Shown one piece after another: positions 46,017-54,500 of a stretch of DNA of 60,924 nucleotides (the stretch's first letter is position 1; every line of letters begins with the position of its first letter). The position numbers and the translations under genes are program-made. The notes beneath the pieces were generated by a model. The model was not told where the DNA came from. It was given only the letters and a program-made list of their open reading frames with translations, and did no database searches. Source of the stretch: Atopostipes suicloacalis DSM 15692 (lineage in GTDB: Bacteria; Bacillota; Bacilli; Lactobacillales; Carnobacteriaceae_A); contig NZ_FQUF01000015.1 in NCBI RefSeq assembly GCF_900129085.1, forward strand, positions 1 to 60,924, in the 5' to 3' direction.

Positions 46017-47630
46017 CTACCAAACAGAAATATAGCCGTCTGTTCGACCTTCAGTCGCTCCTACATATACACCATCTGCTTGTTTTAGAATAATTTGGCC
46101 TCGACCAATCATAATTGTCTCATTTAAAAGCTGAATATCATGACCTCGGCGTTTTAGTGATTCTGCAATATAGAAAGGAAAGGAAGGTTCAACTTGAACT
46201 GTTTTTCCGCTTGTCCATTGCCAACGTGGAGCATCTAGTGCTTCTTGAGGATTCAAATGAAAATCAACCATACTACTAACCACTTGCATATGTGCTTGTG
46301 GTTGTAAAGGTCCTCCCATCACTCCAAATGGTCCAACTGCTTCTTCATCTTTTGTGATAAAGCCGGGAATAATCGTATGATAAGGACGTTTACCTGGTTT
46401 GATTTCGTTTGGATGACCTTCTTCAAGAGAAAACTGATTTCCTCGATTGTGTAAGCTAATCCCATATCCAGGAACAACAGAACCAGAACCAAATCCTGTG
46501 TAACAACTTTGAATAAAGGACACCATATTTCCCTCTTTATCTGCTACGCTGAAATAGACTGTTCCACTCGCTGGAAGTTCACCTGGCTTAGGCTCTAACG
46601 CTTGATCGGTAACTTGTGCTGTGCGCTTTTTCGCCCATTCTTTTGATAAAAGAGTTTCTATATCAACCTCAATCTCTTTATCGGATGGGTCACCAATATA
46701 GGCATCACCATCTTCAAAAGCTAATTTCAATGCCTCAATTTGTGCATGATAAGTCTCTACGTCATCTTTTCCTTGAAGGTCCATTTGTTCAAGGTTATTT
46801 AAAGCCATCAATACAATAATTCCAATACCATTGGGTGGTAATTCCCAAACATCGTATCCTTTATAATTTGTAGATAAAGGAGTAACCCATTCTGGCTCAA
46901 ACTTTTCTAAATCTTCTTTTCGTAAATAGCCATCATTTTCCCGAGAGAATGCATCAATCGCATCTGCAATTTCCCCTTTATAAAAAGTTTCTGCATTTGT
47001 TTCACCTATAGCACGGAGTGTTTTCGCATGTGCTGGTGATTTGAATACTTCTCCAGCATCCAGTGGACGACCATTGGGACAATATGTATCAAACCAAGTC
47101 TTTAAAACGGGATATCGCTCTAACTGCGCTTCATAAATATTATAATATCTCTTCCATAAAGCCGCTACATTTGCTGCAACCGGAAAACCATCTTCCGCTA
47201 AAACTGCAGCGGGTTCCATAGTTTCACTTAAAGGTAAATTTCCAAATCGTTCAGATAAAGCCGCCCATCCTCCTGGTGCTCCAGGAACGGTTAGTGAATC
47301 TAAACCAAATAAAGAAATAAGGTCTCCTTTTTCAAGCAAGGCTTCACGAGAGATTTTTTCTGGAGCAAATCCACTTGAATTCAATCCATAAATTTCTCCC
47401 TCATACCAGATAATTGCAAAATTATCTCCACCAATTCCATTTCCTGAAGGTTCGACAACGGTTAAAGCCGCAGCCGTCGCAACAGCAGCATCAATGGCAT
47501 TTCCTCCCTTTTTCAAAATATCTAAGCCGGCTTGTGAAGCTAATGGGCTTCCTGAAGCAACCATTCCATTTTTTCCATAGACTAAATTTCGACGGGAGGG
47601 ATAACGGTACATATAGGGGTCAAATTTCAT
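46017..47630 (-). CDS. Gamma-glutamyltransferase family protein without signal peptide
   Basis: A 537-residue GGT/acylase-type N-terminal-nucleophile hydrolase, of the YwrD-like branch. The large-subunit part begins NLVYGKNGMVASGSPLASQAG and DAAVATAAALTVVEP. Autoprocessing would free the Thr in PASGTVYFSVADKEG (near 360), followed by FGSGSVVPGYG and PFGVMGGPLQPQ in the small subunit. No signal peptide is visible, unlike secreted GGTs, so it probably works in the cytoplasm. It is adjacent to, and downstream of, a GltS-like transporter gene on the same strand, which may supply or handle the amino acid. Substrate not known. Confidence 0.87.
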   Translation of the reverse strand: MKFDPYMYRYPSRRNLVYGKNGMVASGSPLASQAGLDILKKGGNAIDAAVATAAALTVVEPSGNGIGGDNFAIIWYEGEIYGLNSSGFAPEKISREALLEKGDLISLFGLDSLTVPGAPGGWAALSERFGNLPLSETMEPAAVLAEDGFPVAANVAALWKRYYNIYEAQLERYPVLKTWFDTYCPNGRPLDAGEVFKSPAHAKTLRAIGETNAETFYKGEIADAIDAFSRENDGYLRKEDLEKFEPEWVTPLSTNYKGYDVWELPPNGIGIIVLMALNNLEQMDLQGKDDVETYHAQIEALKLAFEDGDAYIGDPSDKEIEVDIETLLSKEWAKKRTAQVTDQALEPKPGELPASGTVYFSVADKEGNMVSFIQSCYTGFGSGSVVPGYGISLHNRGNQFSLEEGHPNEIKPGKRPYHTIIPGFITKDEEAVGPFGVMGGPLQPQAHMQVVSSMVDFHLNPQEALDAPRWQWTSGKTVQVEPSFPFYIAESLKRRGHDIQLLNETIMIGRGQIILKQADGVYVGATEGRTDGYISVW

Positions 47631-47664
47631 ATTTTTAAATTTCCTTTCTTTACTAGTTTTATAA

Positions 47665-48852
47665 TTAAATAAAGTTTACAAAAATACCAGCAATAATAAT
47701 TGAAAAGACAGTAACTGTCGTCATGCCACCAACCACATAACTTGGCATAATTCGATTTAATACAATTTCTTGTTCTTTTGGATCATCCGTCACAGCCTTT
47801 GCCACTTCATTAGAAATTAAAAAAGTTGCTGGAAAACCAAGATATTGTGTTAAGCTTACTCCTGCAGCTAAAGGTTTTGAACCAATAATTTTATAACCTG
47901 GAAGTACTGCAAAAAAGACAATCAAGGCAATAATAGTTACCGCTAAGATTACAATGACTTGAAAAGCTAAATTTGCTAACTGTTCTAAGTTAATATTCGC
48001 TAGAGATGGAATAATTACCGCATAAGTCAACACAGAAATGATTCCGGTAGATTTCCCTTTATCCAAAATACGAGCAGGAACTAAATTGAAATACCCTAAT
48101 ACAGCACCTAATATTAAAGCCCATATTGACATATTTACTTGAGGGATCAATGTTCCTAACGCAACTGATACCCAACCAAAGAAAACAGTGACCATAATAC
48201 AAACAAAATCTGTAAAGTATTTTTCATTTCGATTTGCAAACCCTTGTTTATTTTCTGTTGTTTCATTCCCAATATTTTTAAACATTGGATCGTCAGGATT
48301 TGCACGGTACTTTTCTAAAATCGTATTCGCTTCTCTTACGCCAAGCATGGAAGCTGGATAAGAACCTGCAAACTTTTTTACTGCATATAAAATAGCAGCA
48401 AGGGCTGCCGGAACTGCTAATCCTGCGTTTGATGCTGCTTCACTCATAATTTGTGTAGAAATAATTCCTCCATTTAATACTGGAATAGCTACAATAGCAT
48501 TTTCATAACCAATGATTGGAACCAATAAAAATAAGACCAAAGCTACTACAAGCATGGATAAGATCGCAGTAACCACTGTACGCCATTCATTAATGAGTTG
48601 TTTTAAATTAATCGTTGTGCCCATATGAAAAATTAACAATGCAGCAGCCATACTCGCCACAGAAGTTAATCCCGCTCTGTCGATGATATCAGCTGGAAAA
48701 ATCCCAGTCATAAATAGTACCAAAAAAGTAACCATGACCACAAAAACTGAAGAAATTTTTGCCTTCGTAAGGACGCCTAAAAGATCACCCACCCCATATA
48801 CCAACATAACGATAAAAAAATAAAAATAATTGCTTGAAAAAATTTCTGCCAA
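47665..48852 (-). CDS. Multi-pass membrane transporter, possibly GltS-like
   Basis: A 395-residue protein with about 11-12 membrane segments. It has internal glycine-rich pores such as VLNGGIISTQIMSEAASNAG and SLTQYLGFPATFLISNEVAKA, which sit at equivalent places in the two halves, suggesting an inverted-repeat carrier related in plan to the GltS sodium-glutamate symporters. I do not recognise a named family with certainty. The start is TTG at 48852, behind GAGAGGAGA; the frame continues 54 codons upstream into AT-rich leader without a site. It lies 34 bases upstream of the gamma-glutamyltransferase gene and probably forms an operon with it. Confidence 0.6.
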   Translation of the reverse strand: MAEIFSSNYFYFFIVMLVYGVGDLLGVLTKAKISSVFVVMVTFLVLFMTGIFPADIIDRAGLTSVASMAAALLIFHMGTTINLKQLINEWRTVVTAILSMLVVALVLFLLVPIIGYENAIVAIPVLNGGIISTQIMSEAASNAGLAVPAALAAILYAVKKFAGSYPASMLGVREANTILEKYRANPDDPMFKNIGNETTENKQGFANRNEKYFTDFVCIMVTVFFGWVSVALGTLIPQVNMSIWALILGAVLGYFNLVPARILDKGKSTGIISVLTYAVIIPSLANINLEQLANLAFQVIVILAVTIIALIVFFAVLPGYKIIGSKPLAAGVSLTQYLGFPATFLISNEVAKAVTDDPKEQEIVLNRIMPSYVVGGMTTVTVFSIIIAGIFVNFI

Positions 48853-49000
48853 TCTAATTCTCCTCTCTCTAAAAACTAACAAAATTTTAATGATACCTGG
48901 TATTATAACATTTTTTAATTCAATGGCAACAAGATTTATAAAGTTTTTAAGCTTATTTATTTTGTAAGTGTTTTCATTAAATAATAGATAAATTTTACTT

Positions 49001-49036
49001 AAAAAGATGCCCAAGAGACGAAGCTATGAGCATCTT
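49001..49036 (-). repeat. Leader hairpin upstream of the GltS-like gene
   Basis: AAGATGC (49004-49010) and GCATCTT (49030-49036) pair around a 19-base loop, with a T-run after it on the minus strand. It could be a weak terminator or attenuator. Confidence 0.4.
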
Positions 49037-49069
49037 AATATATTATTAATTGTTTTGATATATCCATAT

Positions 49070-49116
49070 AAAAAGCTAGCAAAATATCTCTAAAAGATAC
49101 TTTGCTAGCTTTTTTA
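49070..49116. terminator. Terminator after ctpA
   Basis: AAAAAGCTAGCAAA and TTTGCTAGCTTTTT form a strong stem with T/A runs on both sides. Confidence 0.88.
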
Positions 49117-49125
49117 AACGTTTAA

Positions 49126-50613
49126 TTATTTCAGCGCTTTGGCTGCTTCTTCATATTGCGTATCATTTTCATCAATTTTTTCTCTTAAGGCATCTGTTAT
49201 AGCTCTAGCTGTGTCATTCGTGATCGTCCCATCTACGTCCAATTCATGTTTTTCTTGGAAAGAACGGATGGCTTCTACTACAGAATCATCAAACACATTT
49301 GTATCTGAAACTTTATAATCTAATGCTAGCAGTACACTCTTTAAGTTTGAAACTTCTGAAGATGCTTGGCCCAACTTAAATGTATCGTTGGGACTTATTA
49401 CAAATAGTTGTGCATACTCAGGACGTTCTACTACAACATCTGGTTCTATCCCTTTTTCATTAATCCAATCGCCATCTGCTGTCAGCCATTTCCCACTTGT
49501 AAATTTCAACTCATCTACATCACCTAAGTCGACGACACTTTGTACCGTTCCTTTTCCAAAAGTCGTTGTTCCATAAATTGGAATGTCGACAGATCTCATC
49601 GCACCGGCAAGAATTTCTGAAGCACTTGCACTTCCTTCATCAACAAGTAAAATAGCTTCGCCCTCATATTTAAAGTCTCCAAAATCTTCAGAAGCCTCTA
49701 AAACAACGGGTTCATCATCTTCCCTATTTTGTGTCATGGTTATTGGTTCACCATTTGGAACAAAAATATTCGAAATTTCCATAGCGGTAGTGAGCAAGCC
49801 TCCTGGATTTCCACGGACATCAAAAATAATTTTTGAAACGCCTTGATCTTCTAAATCTTGAATGGCCTCTACGGTTTCTTCATAGGTTGGCATGTTAAAG
49901 TTCACAATATTCACATAACCAATCGTAGGATCCTCTTCATCTATTTCATGAAAGACTGTTTCTACAGGAATTGTTGCCCGAGTGACGGACAGGGTAAATT
50001 GATTGTCGCCTCTTTGAATAAGGAGTTCGACTTCTGAGTCTTCTGGCCCTCGGATCAAATCGACCGCTTCATTAATTGTCAGATCGGCTACTGATTCTCC
50101 CTCTACTTCAACAATGAAATCATTAGGCTGTAATCCAGCTTCTTCAGCAGGAGAATTCGCAATGGGTGAGATGATTCGAACAAATTCACCATCTTTCATT
50201 ACTTCAGCACCAATTCCTTGAAAAGAACCCGAAACATCTTCTTCGAAGCTTGTTGTCTCTTGTTCATTAAAATATTCTGTGTACGGATCACCAGTTGCTT
50301 TAGCCATTCCTTCTAAAGCGCCTTCGATAAGAGCTTCGGAATCTAATTCTTCATAATAACTTGTTTGTAAGATGGCTAACATTTTATTGATTGATGATAA
50401 TTCATCAGAATCACCAAAAAGATACTGAGTATATGCGTCAGATTCAGAATCTAATTCGTTTAAGTTCTCTTCCGATTCATTTGCATGATTAGAGAAATAA
50501 TTTCCTCCAATAAATGCGCCTCCTGCACCAATAAGTAGTGCAAATATTAGCGTGATAATATAAGTCATTTTACTTATATTAAAGTCTTTATTGTTCTTGC
50601 CTTGTTTGCCCAT
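49126..50613 (-). CDS. C-terminal processing protease (S41, CtpA/CtpB)
   Basis: A 495-residue membrane-anchored serine protease. One N-terminal membrane segment (about 14-34); PDZ domain (about 120-200, with GIGAEV and SPAEEAGLQPNDFIVEV); S41 core with the catalytic Ser in SASASEILAGAM (near 330) and Lys in FGKGTVQ (near 355); and a C-terminal peptidoglycan-binding-like domain (about 405-475, DYKVSDTNVFDDSVVEAIRSFQ). This domain order is that of Firmicute carboxyl-terminal proteases. It is a single gene. Its targets are unknown. Confidence 0.95.
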   Translation of the reverse strand: MGKQGKNNKDFNISKMTYIITLIFALLIGAGGAFIGGNYFSNHANESEENLNELDSESDAYTQYLFGDSDELSSINKMLAILQTSYYEELDSEALIEGALEGMAKATGDPYTEYFNEQETTSFEEDVSGSFQGIGAEVMKDGEFVRIISPIANSPAEEAGLQPNDFIVEVEGESVADLTINEAVDLIRGPEDSEVELLIQRGDNQFTLSVTRATIPVETVFHEIDEEDPTIGYVNIVNFNMPTYEETVEAIQDLEDQGVSKIIFDVRGNPGGLLTTAMEISNIFVPNGEPITMTQNREDDEPVVLEASEDFGDFKYEGEAILLVDEGSASASEILAGAMRSVDIPIYGTTTFGKGTVQSVVDLGDVDELKFTSGKWLTADGDWINEKGIEPDVVVERPEYAQLFVISPNDTFKLGQASSEVSNLKSVLLALDYKVSDTNVFDDSVVEAIRSFQEKHELDVDGTITNDTARAITDALREKIDENDTQYEEAAKALK

Positions 50614-50648
50614 CTCAATATCTTCCTCACTATATTATATTAATTTTA

Positions 50649-51359
50649 TTAAATGTGCTCTACTGCTGTTTCTAAAGCAACAATCATCATCTCATCAAAC
50701 GTTCTTTCACGTTCTTGTGCTGTGGTTTCTTCACCTGTTAAAATATGGTCACTAATTGTTAAAATAGCTAACGCTTTTCTTTTATGCTTAGCTGCAATAG
50801 TATATAGTGCAGCAGCTTCCATTTCAACCGCTAGCACACCATAATCTGCAAGTTTTTCCTTATCTAATTCATCATTATAAAAACGATCCGAAGTTAAAAC
50901 ATTCCCTACTTTTACTTCATACTTTTTATCTAATGCTTTTTCATAGGCCGTCTTAAGTAAGTTAAAATCAGCAATAGGAGCAAAATCAACTTGTTGATTA
51001 AAGGTTTGACGGTTTATCCCTGAATCTGTTGTTGCTCCCTGTCCTAAAACTATATCACGAACATGGACATCTTCTTGAATAGCACCTGCTGAGCCAACTC
51101 GAATGAGTATTTCACAATCAAAATCTCTAATTAGCTCTTCGACATAAATACTAATTGATGGAACGCCCATTCCGGTCCCTTGTACGGAGACAGGAACCCC
51201 TTTATATGTACCTGTAAAACCAAATGCATTTCGAACGGTATTGTACTGTTTGACCTCCTCTAAAAATGTTTCTGCAATGTACTTTGCTCGTAATGGATCT
51301 CCTGGTAACAAAACAATTTTTGCAATATCTCCCTTTTTTGCTCCAATATGTGTACTCAT
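50649..51359 (-). CDS. deoD: Purine-nucleoside phosphorylase DeoD
   Basis: A 236-residue hexameric-type (PNP-I) phosphorylase that splits purine nucleosides with phosphate. Typical motifs are [15 protein letters not shown] (about 17-31), [20 protein letters not shown] and the [12 protein letters not shown] substrate loop, then LTISDH with the catalytic Asp. Monocistronic. With the nucleoside hydrolase at 1653-2597 it is what remains of purine salvage in this window. Confidence 0.96.
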   Translation of the reverse strand: MSTHIGAKKGDIAKIVLLPGDPLRAKYIAETFLEEVKQYNTVRNAFGFTGTYKGVPVSVQGTGMGVPSISIYVEELIRDFDCEILIRVGSAGAIQEDVHVRDIVLGQGATTDSGINRQTFNQQVDFAPIADFNLLKTAYEKALDKKYEVKVGNVLTSDRFYNDELDKEKLADYGVLAVEMEAAALYTIAAKHKRKALAILTISDHILTGEETTAQERERTFDEMMIVALETAVEHI

Positions 51360-51431
51360 TCATGCATTCCCCTTTATTTAATTATTCATTCCCATGATAA
51401 CAAATATTTAAAACATGTCACGCTTAAAATA

Positions 51432-51659
51432 TTATTTCTCCTGATATCTTGTTTGATAAATTTCCCAAGCTTCATCAAAAATGGTTAAAGAAGGTAAATA
51501 ATCCCCATTCATTTCTAAATGACGACTCACTTCATCATAATCTTCTGATTGTTTTGGAAAAATACGATCATTAAATGCTTCATTTGCAAATAATATAATA
51601 TCATCTTTTTTATAAGGATCTCTTTCAGTCATTAAGTATTGATAAAAACTAATCTCCAT
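51432..51659 (-). CDS. YozE family protein
   Basis: A 75-residue small acidic protein of the UPF0346/YozE family, whose function is unknown. Landmarks: SFYQYLMTERDP at the start, FANEAFNDRIFPKQSEDYDEVSRHLEMNGDY and FDEAWEIY. The start at 51659 follows AGGTGGGG; a longer frame upstream would overlap msrA and lacks the family N-terminus. It is downstream of and close to msrA, a pairing also seen in other Lactobacillales. Confidence 0.9.
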   Translation of the reverse strand: MEISFYQYLMTERDPYKKDDIILFANEAFNDRIFPKQSEDYDEVSRHLEMNGDYLPSLTIFDEAWEIYQTRYQEK

Positions 51660-51691
51660 TTTTCCCCACCTACATCTTCTAAATAAAAATT

Positions 51692-52201
51692 TCATTTTTC
51701 ATTGTTTTTCATCCAAGACGCACGTTCTTTATGTTCTTTTAGATATTGTTTTGGATTTTTCTTATAAAAATCCTGATGTTCATTTTCTGCTTTATAAAAT
51801 GTCGGCGCCTTTTCTATAGTAACAACGATAGGGCCTTGATATTTTCCACTTTCTTCAAGAGTTCTTTTTGATTGTTTAGCCACTTCTTTTTGCTGATTTG
51901 AATAATAATAAATGACTGGCCGATAACTAGCTCCACGGTCCATAAATTGCCCAAAAGCATCTGTTGGATCCGTTACCTGCCAATAAATCGTTACTAATTC
52001 ATCAAACGTTATAATACTTGGATCAAAAGTGATTTGAACCACTTCTGTATGTCCTGATTTTTGGCTTTTAACTTGCTCATACGTAGGATTTTCAATATGA
52101 CCACCCGCATACCCCGATACAACGGATTGAATCCCGGATAATGTATCAAACGGTTGAACCATACACCAAAAACAGCCTCCAGCAAATAATGCCTTTTCCA
52201 T
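51692..52201 (-). CDS. msrA: Peptide-methionine (S)-S-oxide reductase MsrA
   Basis: A 169-residue enzyme that repairs oxidised methionine. The active-site GGCFWC is at residues 8-13, followed by GYAGG and GHTEVVQ. No MsrB domain is fused. AAAGGA lies before the ATG. It is followed by yozE. Confidence 0.96.
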   Translation of the reverse strand: MEKALFAGGCFWCMVQPFDTLSGIQSVVSGYAGGHIENPTYEQVKSQKSGHTEVVQITFDPSIITFDELVTIYWQVTDPTDAFGQFMDRGASYRPVIYYYSNQQKEVAKQSKRTLEESGKYQGPIVVTIEKAPTFYKAENEHQDFYKKNPKQYLKEHKERASWMKNNEK

Positions 52202-52238
52202 TCAAAGTATCCTTTCTACTCCACTAGCTATAAAAATT

Positions 52239-52913
52239 CTAATTCGATTCTTTTGAAGAATTAAGGTTTATATTCTTAAAATTATCAATAATCATTTCTT
52301 CATGAAGATATAGATTCATTTGTATTTCATCCTCTGGCAAGTCAATTCGTACCATTTGGATCCCAATATTTTGTTCTGTCTCCAATTCATTTAGATTAAT
52401 CACAATCATTTCTTTTTCACTATCAATAGCGATAAAATCAGGAACTTTTAATTGATTCGCAAACAAACTCATTGTTGCTCCTACAGGTAAAGAAAAAGTA
52501 CCAAGTTCTACAGAATCTGCTCGTAACTGAACATTTCCATTCTCAAGGACATAAGGATCAAAAGCTAGCGTAAAAGGTACATTTAACTGAAAGACTTCTA
52601 ATTGACCATGAACGAGTAACTGATCTTTTAGCTCTACATAAAAATGATTATCTTCTTCATCTAAAGCTGTAGTGAGGAAAGTGTTTATAAATTGTTCTGT
52701 ATCTTCGCGATTGGTTGAAGTTGTAAAAACCATTTCTTGATCGGTATATGCGACTTCTGTATCATTTGGCTTATTGATTAATACCGACTGAAAGGAACCC
52801 ATTAATTGAACAAAAAACAATATAAGCACAAGTATAAGCCCTAAAAAAGCCCATTTCCACCAATTGACTGAAGAATTTTTCTCTTTATTTTTAGTTCTTC
52901 TTTGCTCGTCCAT
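52239..52913 (-). CDS. YpmS family membrane-anchored protein
   Basis: A 224-residue protein with a basic cytoplasmic start, one membrane segment (about 21-43) and an outside domain of the DUF2140/YpmS family, function unknown. Recognisable parts: FVQLMGSFQSVLINKPN, QLLVHGQLEVFQLNVPFTLAFDP and GNVQLRADSVELGTFSLP. It follows folA by 19 bases, so it is probably cotranscribed with thyA-folA, an order also found in other Firmicutes. Confidence 0.85.
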   Translation of the reverse strand: MDEQRRTKNKEKNSSVNWWKWAFLGLILVLILFFVQLMGSFQSVLINKPNDTEVAYTDQEMVFTTSTNREDTEQFINTFLTTALDEEDNHFYVELKDQLLVHGQLEVFQLNVPFTLAFDPYVLENGNVQLRADSVELGTFSLPVGATMSLFANQLKVPDFIAIDSEKEMIVINLNELETEQNIGIQMVRIDLPEDEIQMNLYLHEEMIIDNFKNINLNSSKESN

Positions 52914-52932
52914 AAAATCATCTCCAGTAGTT

Positions 52933-53496
52933 TTAATTGAATAAATTCATTAGTTTTTTCCGTTCATATACGAAAAAGCGATGTGGGTAAATGTTTTTTT
53001 CATCCACTATCCCTTCCGTCACATCAATAACTCGAAAATACTTGTAGTCCATCTCTGGCATATAAGTATCTCCTACAAATGATTCTTCAATAATTGTTCG
53101 GTAAAGAATATTCACTTCATCTTTAAACAAATTAAAAATGGAGACTCCTCCAATAATATGGATCGGTTTGTTTAACTGTTTTTCTTGGATATAATCTAAC
53201 ACATCTTCTTTACTATGGCATACAATAGCTCCGTCAGCTTCATAATCTAATTGGCTGGTTAATACGATATTTATTCTATCTTTTAATGGACGTTTCGGGA
53301 TACTTTCATATGTTTTTCTCCCCATAACTACTACACCGTCTATGGTCGTTTCTTTAAAAAACTTCATATCTGCTGGTAAATTCCAAGGAAGATCACCGGC
53401 ATTTCCAATTAAACCATTCTCATCTTCTGCCCATACAAAAGTCATATAAGGGGTCGTGAGATCTTGACAACATTGATCTTCTATCTTATCACCCAT
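52933..53496 (-). CDS. folA: Dihydrofolate reductase
   Basis: A 187-residue enzyme reducing dihydrofolate to tetrahydrofolate with NADPH. From residue 18 it is canonical: MTFVWAEDENGLIGNAGDLPWNLPADM, then VVMGRKTYESIPKRPL and IHIIGGVSIF. The catalytic Asp is in the LPADM stretch. The chosen ATG has AAGGAG about 11 bases upstream and gives a 17-residue extension (MGDKIEDQCCQDLTTPY) not normal for FolA. The inner ATG at residue 18 has no ribosome site. It lies 39 bases after thyA, which generates its substrate. Confidence 0.93.
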   Translation of the reverse strand: MGDKIEDQCCQDLTTPYMTFVWAEDENGLIGNAGDLPWNLPADMKFFKETTIDGVVVMGRKTYESIPKRPLKDRINIVLTSQLDYEADGAIVCHSKEDVLDYIQEKQLNKPIHIIGGVSIFNLFKDEVNILYRTIIEESFVGDTYMPEMDYKYFRVIDVTEGIVDEKNIYPHRFFVYERKKLMNLFN

Positions 53497-53535
53497 TTAT
53501 ATCTAAACTCCTTTATTTTCTTTTATTTAGCTGTT

Positions 53536-54480
53536 TCAGACAGCAATTGGTGCTTTAATTCCTTTATGAGGATTATAATTGGTTACTTTAATATCTTCCA
53601 CATCAAACTCAAAAATACTCTTTTTATCTTGATTTAATTCCAACTGAGGGAGAGGCCTTGTATCTCTTGAAAGTTGTTGCTTTATTTGGTCAAGATGATT
53701 TAAATATAAATGAGCATCTCCTAGTGTGTGTACAAATTCTCCTACTTCTAGCCCTGTTTCATAGGCAACTAGATGAGTTAATAATGCGTAACTAGCAATA
53801 TTAAAAGGAACCCCTAAAAATACATCCGCACTACGTTGATACAATTGACAGCTCAGTTTTCCATCCGCTACATAAAATTGAAATAAGGTGTGACAAGGAG
53901 GCAAAGCCATATCTTCTATTTCATCTGGATTCCATGCCGAAACAATATGTCTTCTAGAATCCGGATTATTTTTAATTGAATCAATCACCTTTTGGATTTG
54001 ATCAATTGTTCCTCCGTCTCCTGTAGGCCAAGAACGCCATTGCGCGCCATAGACATTTCCTAAACTACCGTACTGTTTTGCAAAAGAATCATCTTTTAAC
54101 ACTTGTTCTGTAAATTTCTGCATTTCTTCCTGATAGACTTGATTAAAAGCTTCATCATTTTGTGCACGTAAGCCAAAATCTGTCATATCTGGACCTTGAT
54201 AATCTTCACTTTTCACATAACGTTCAAAGGCCCATTCGTCCCAAATATGATTGTTATGTTTAAGTAAATATTGAATATTTGTATCTCCTTTTAAAAACCA
54301 CAATAATTCAGATTTAATTAATCCAAAAGCGACCCTCTTTGTAGTTAATAAAGGAAAACCTTCATTTAAATCAAAACGCATTTGATGTCCAAAAATTGAT
54401 TTTGTTCCAACTCCTGTACGATCTTCTTTTGTCACACCTTCATCTAATATTTGTTGAGCTAACTCTAAATATTGTCTCAC
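53536..54480 (-). CDS. thyA: Thymidylate synthase ThyA
   Basis: A 314-residue enzyme making dTMP from dUMP with methylene-tetrahydrofolate. The catalytic Cys is in [13 protein letters not shown] (near 196); [10 protein letters not shown] and [12 protein letters not shown] are conserved. The length and the ~50-residue insert near residues 85-135 match the L. casei-type enzyme and not the shorter E. coli type. First gene of a thyA-folA-ypmS group. Confidence 0.97.
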   Translation of the reverse strand: MRQYLELAQQILDEGVTKEDRTGVGTKSIFGHQMRFDLNEGFPLLTTKRVAFGLIKSELLWFLKGDTNIQYLLKHNNHIWDEWAFERYVKSEDYQGPDMTDFGLRAQNDEAFNQVYQEEMQKFTEQVLKDDSFAKQYGSLGNVYGAQWRSWPTGDGGTIDQIQKVIDSIKNNPDSRRHIVSAWNPDEIEDMALPPCHTLFQFYVADGKLSCQLYQRSADVFLGVPFNIASYALLTHLVAYETGLEVGEFVHTLGDAHLYLNHLDQIKQQLSRDTRPLPQLELNQDKKSIFEFDVEDIKVTNYNPHKGIKAPIAV

Positions 54481-54500
54481 AGATCTCTACCTCCATAATT

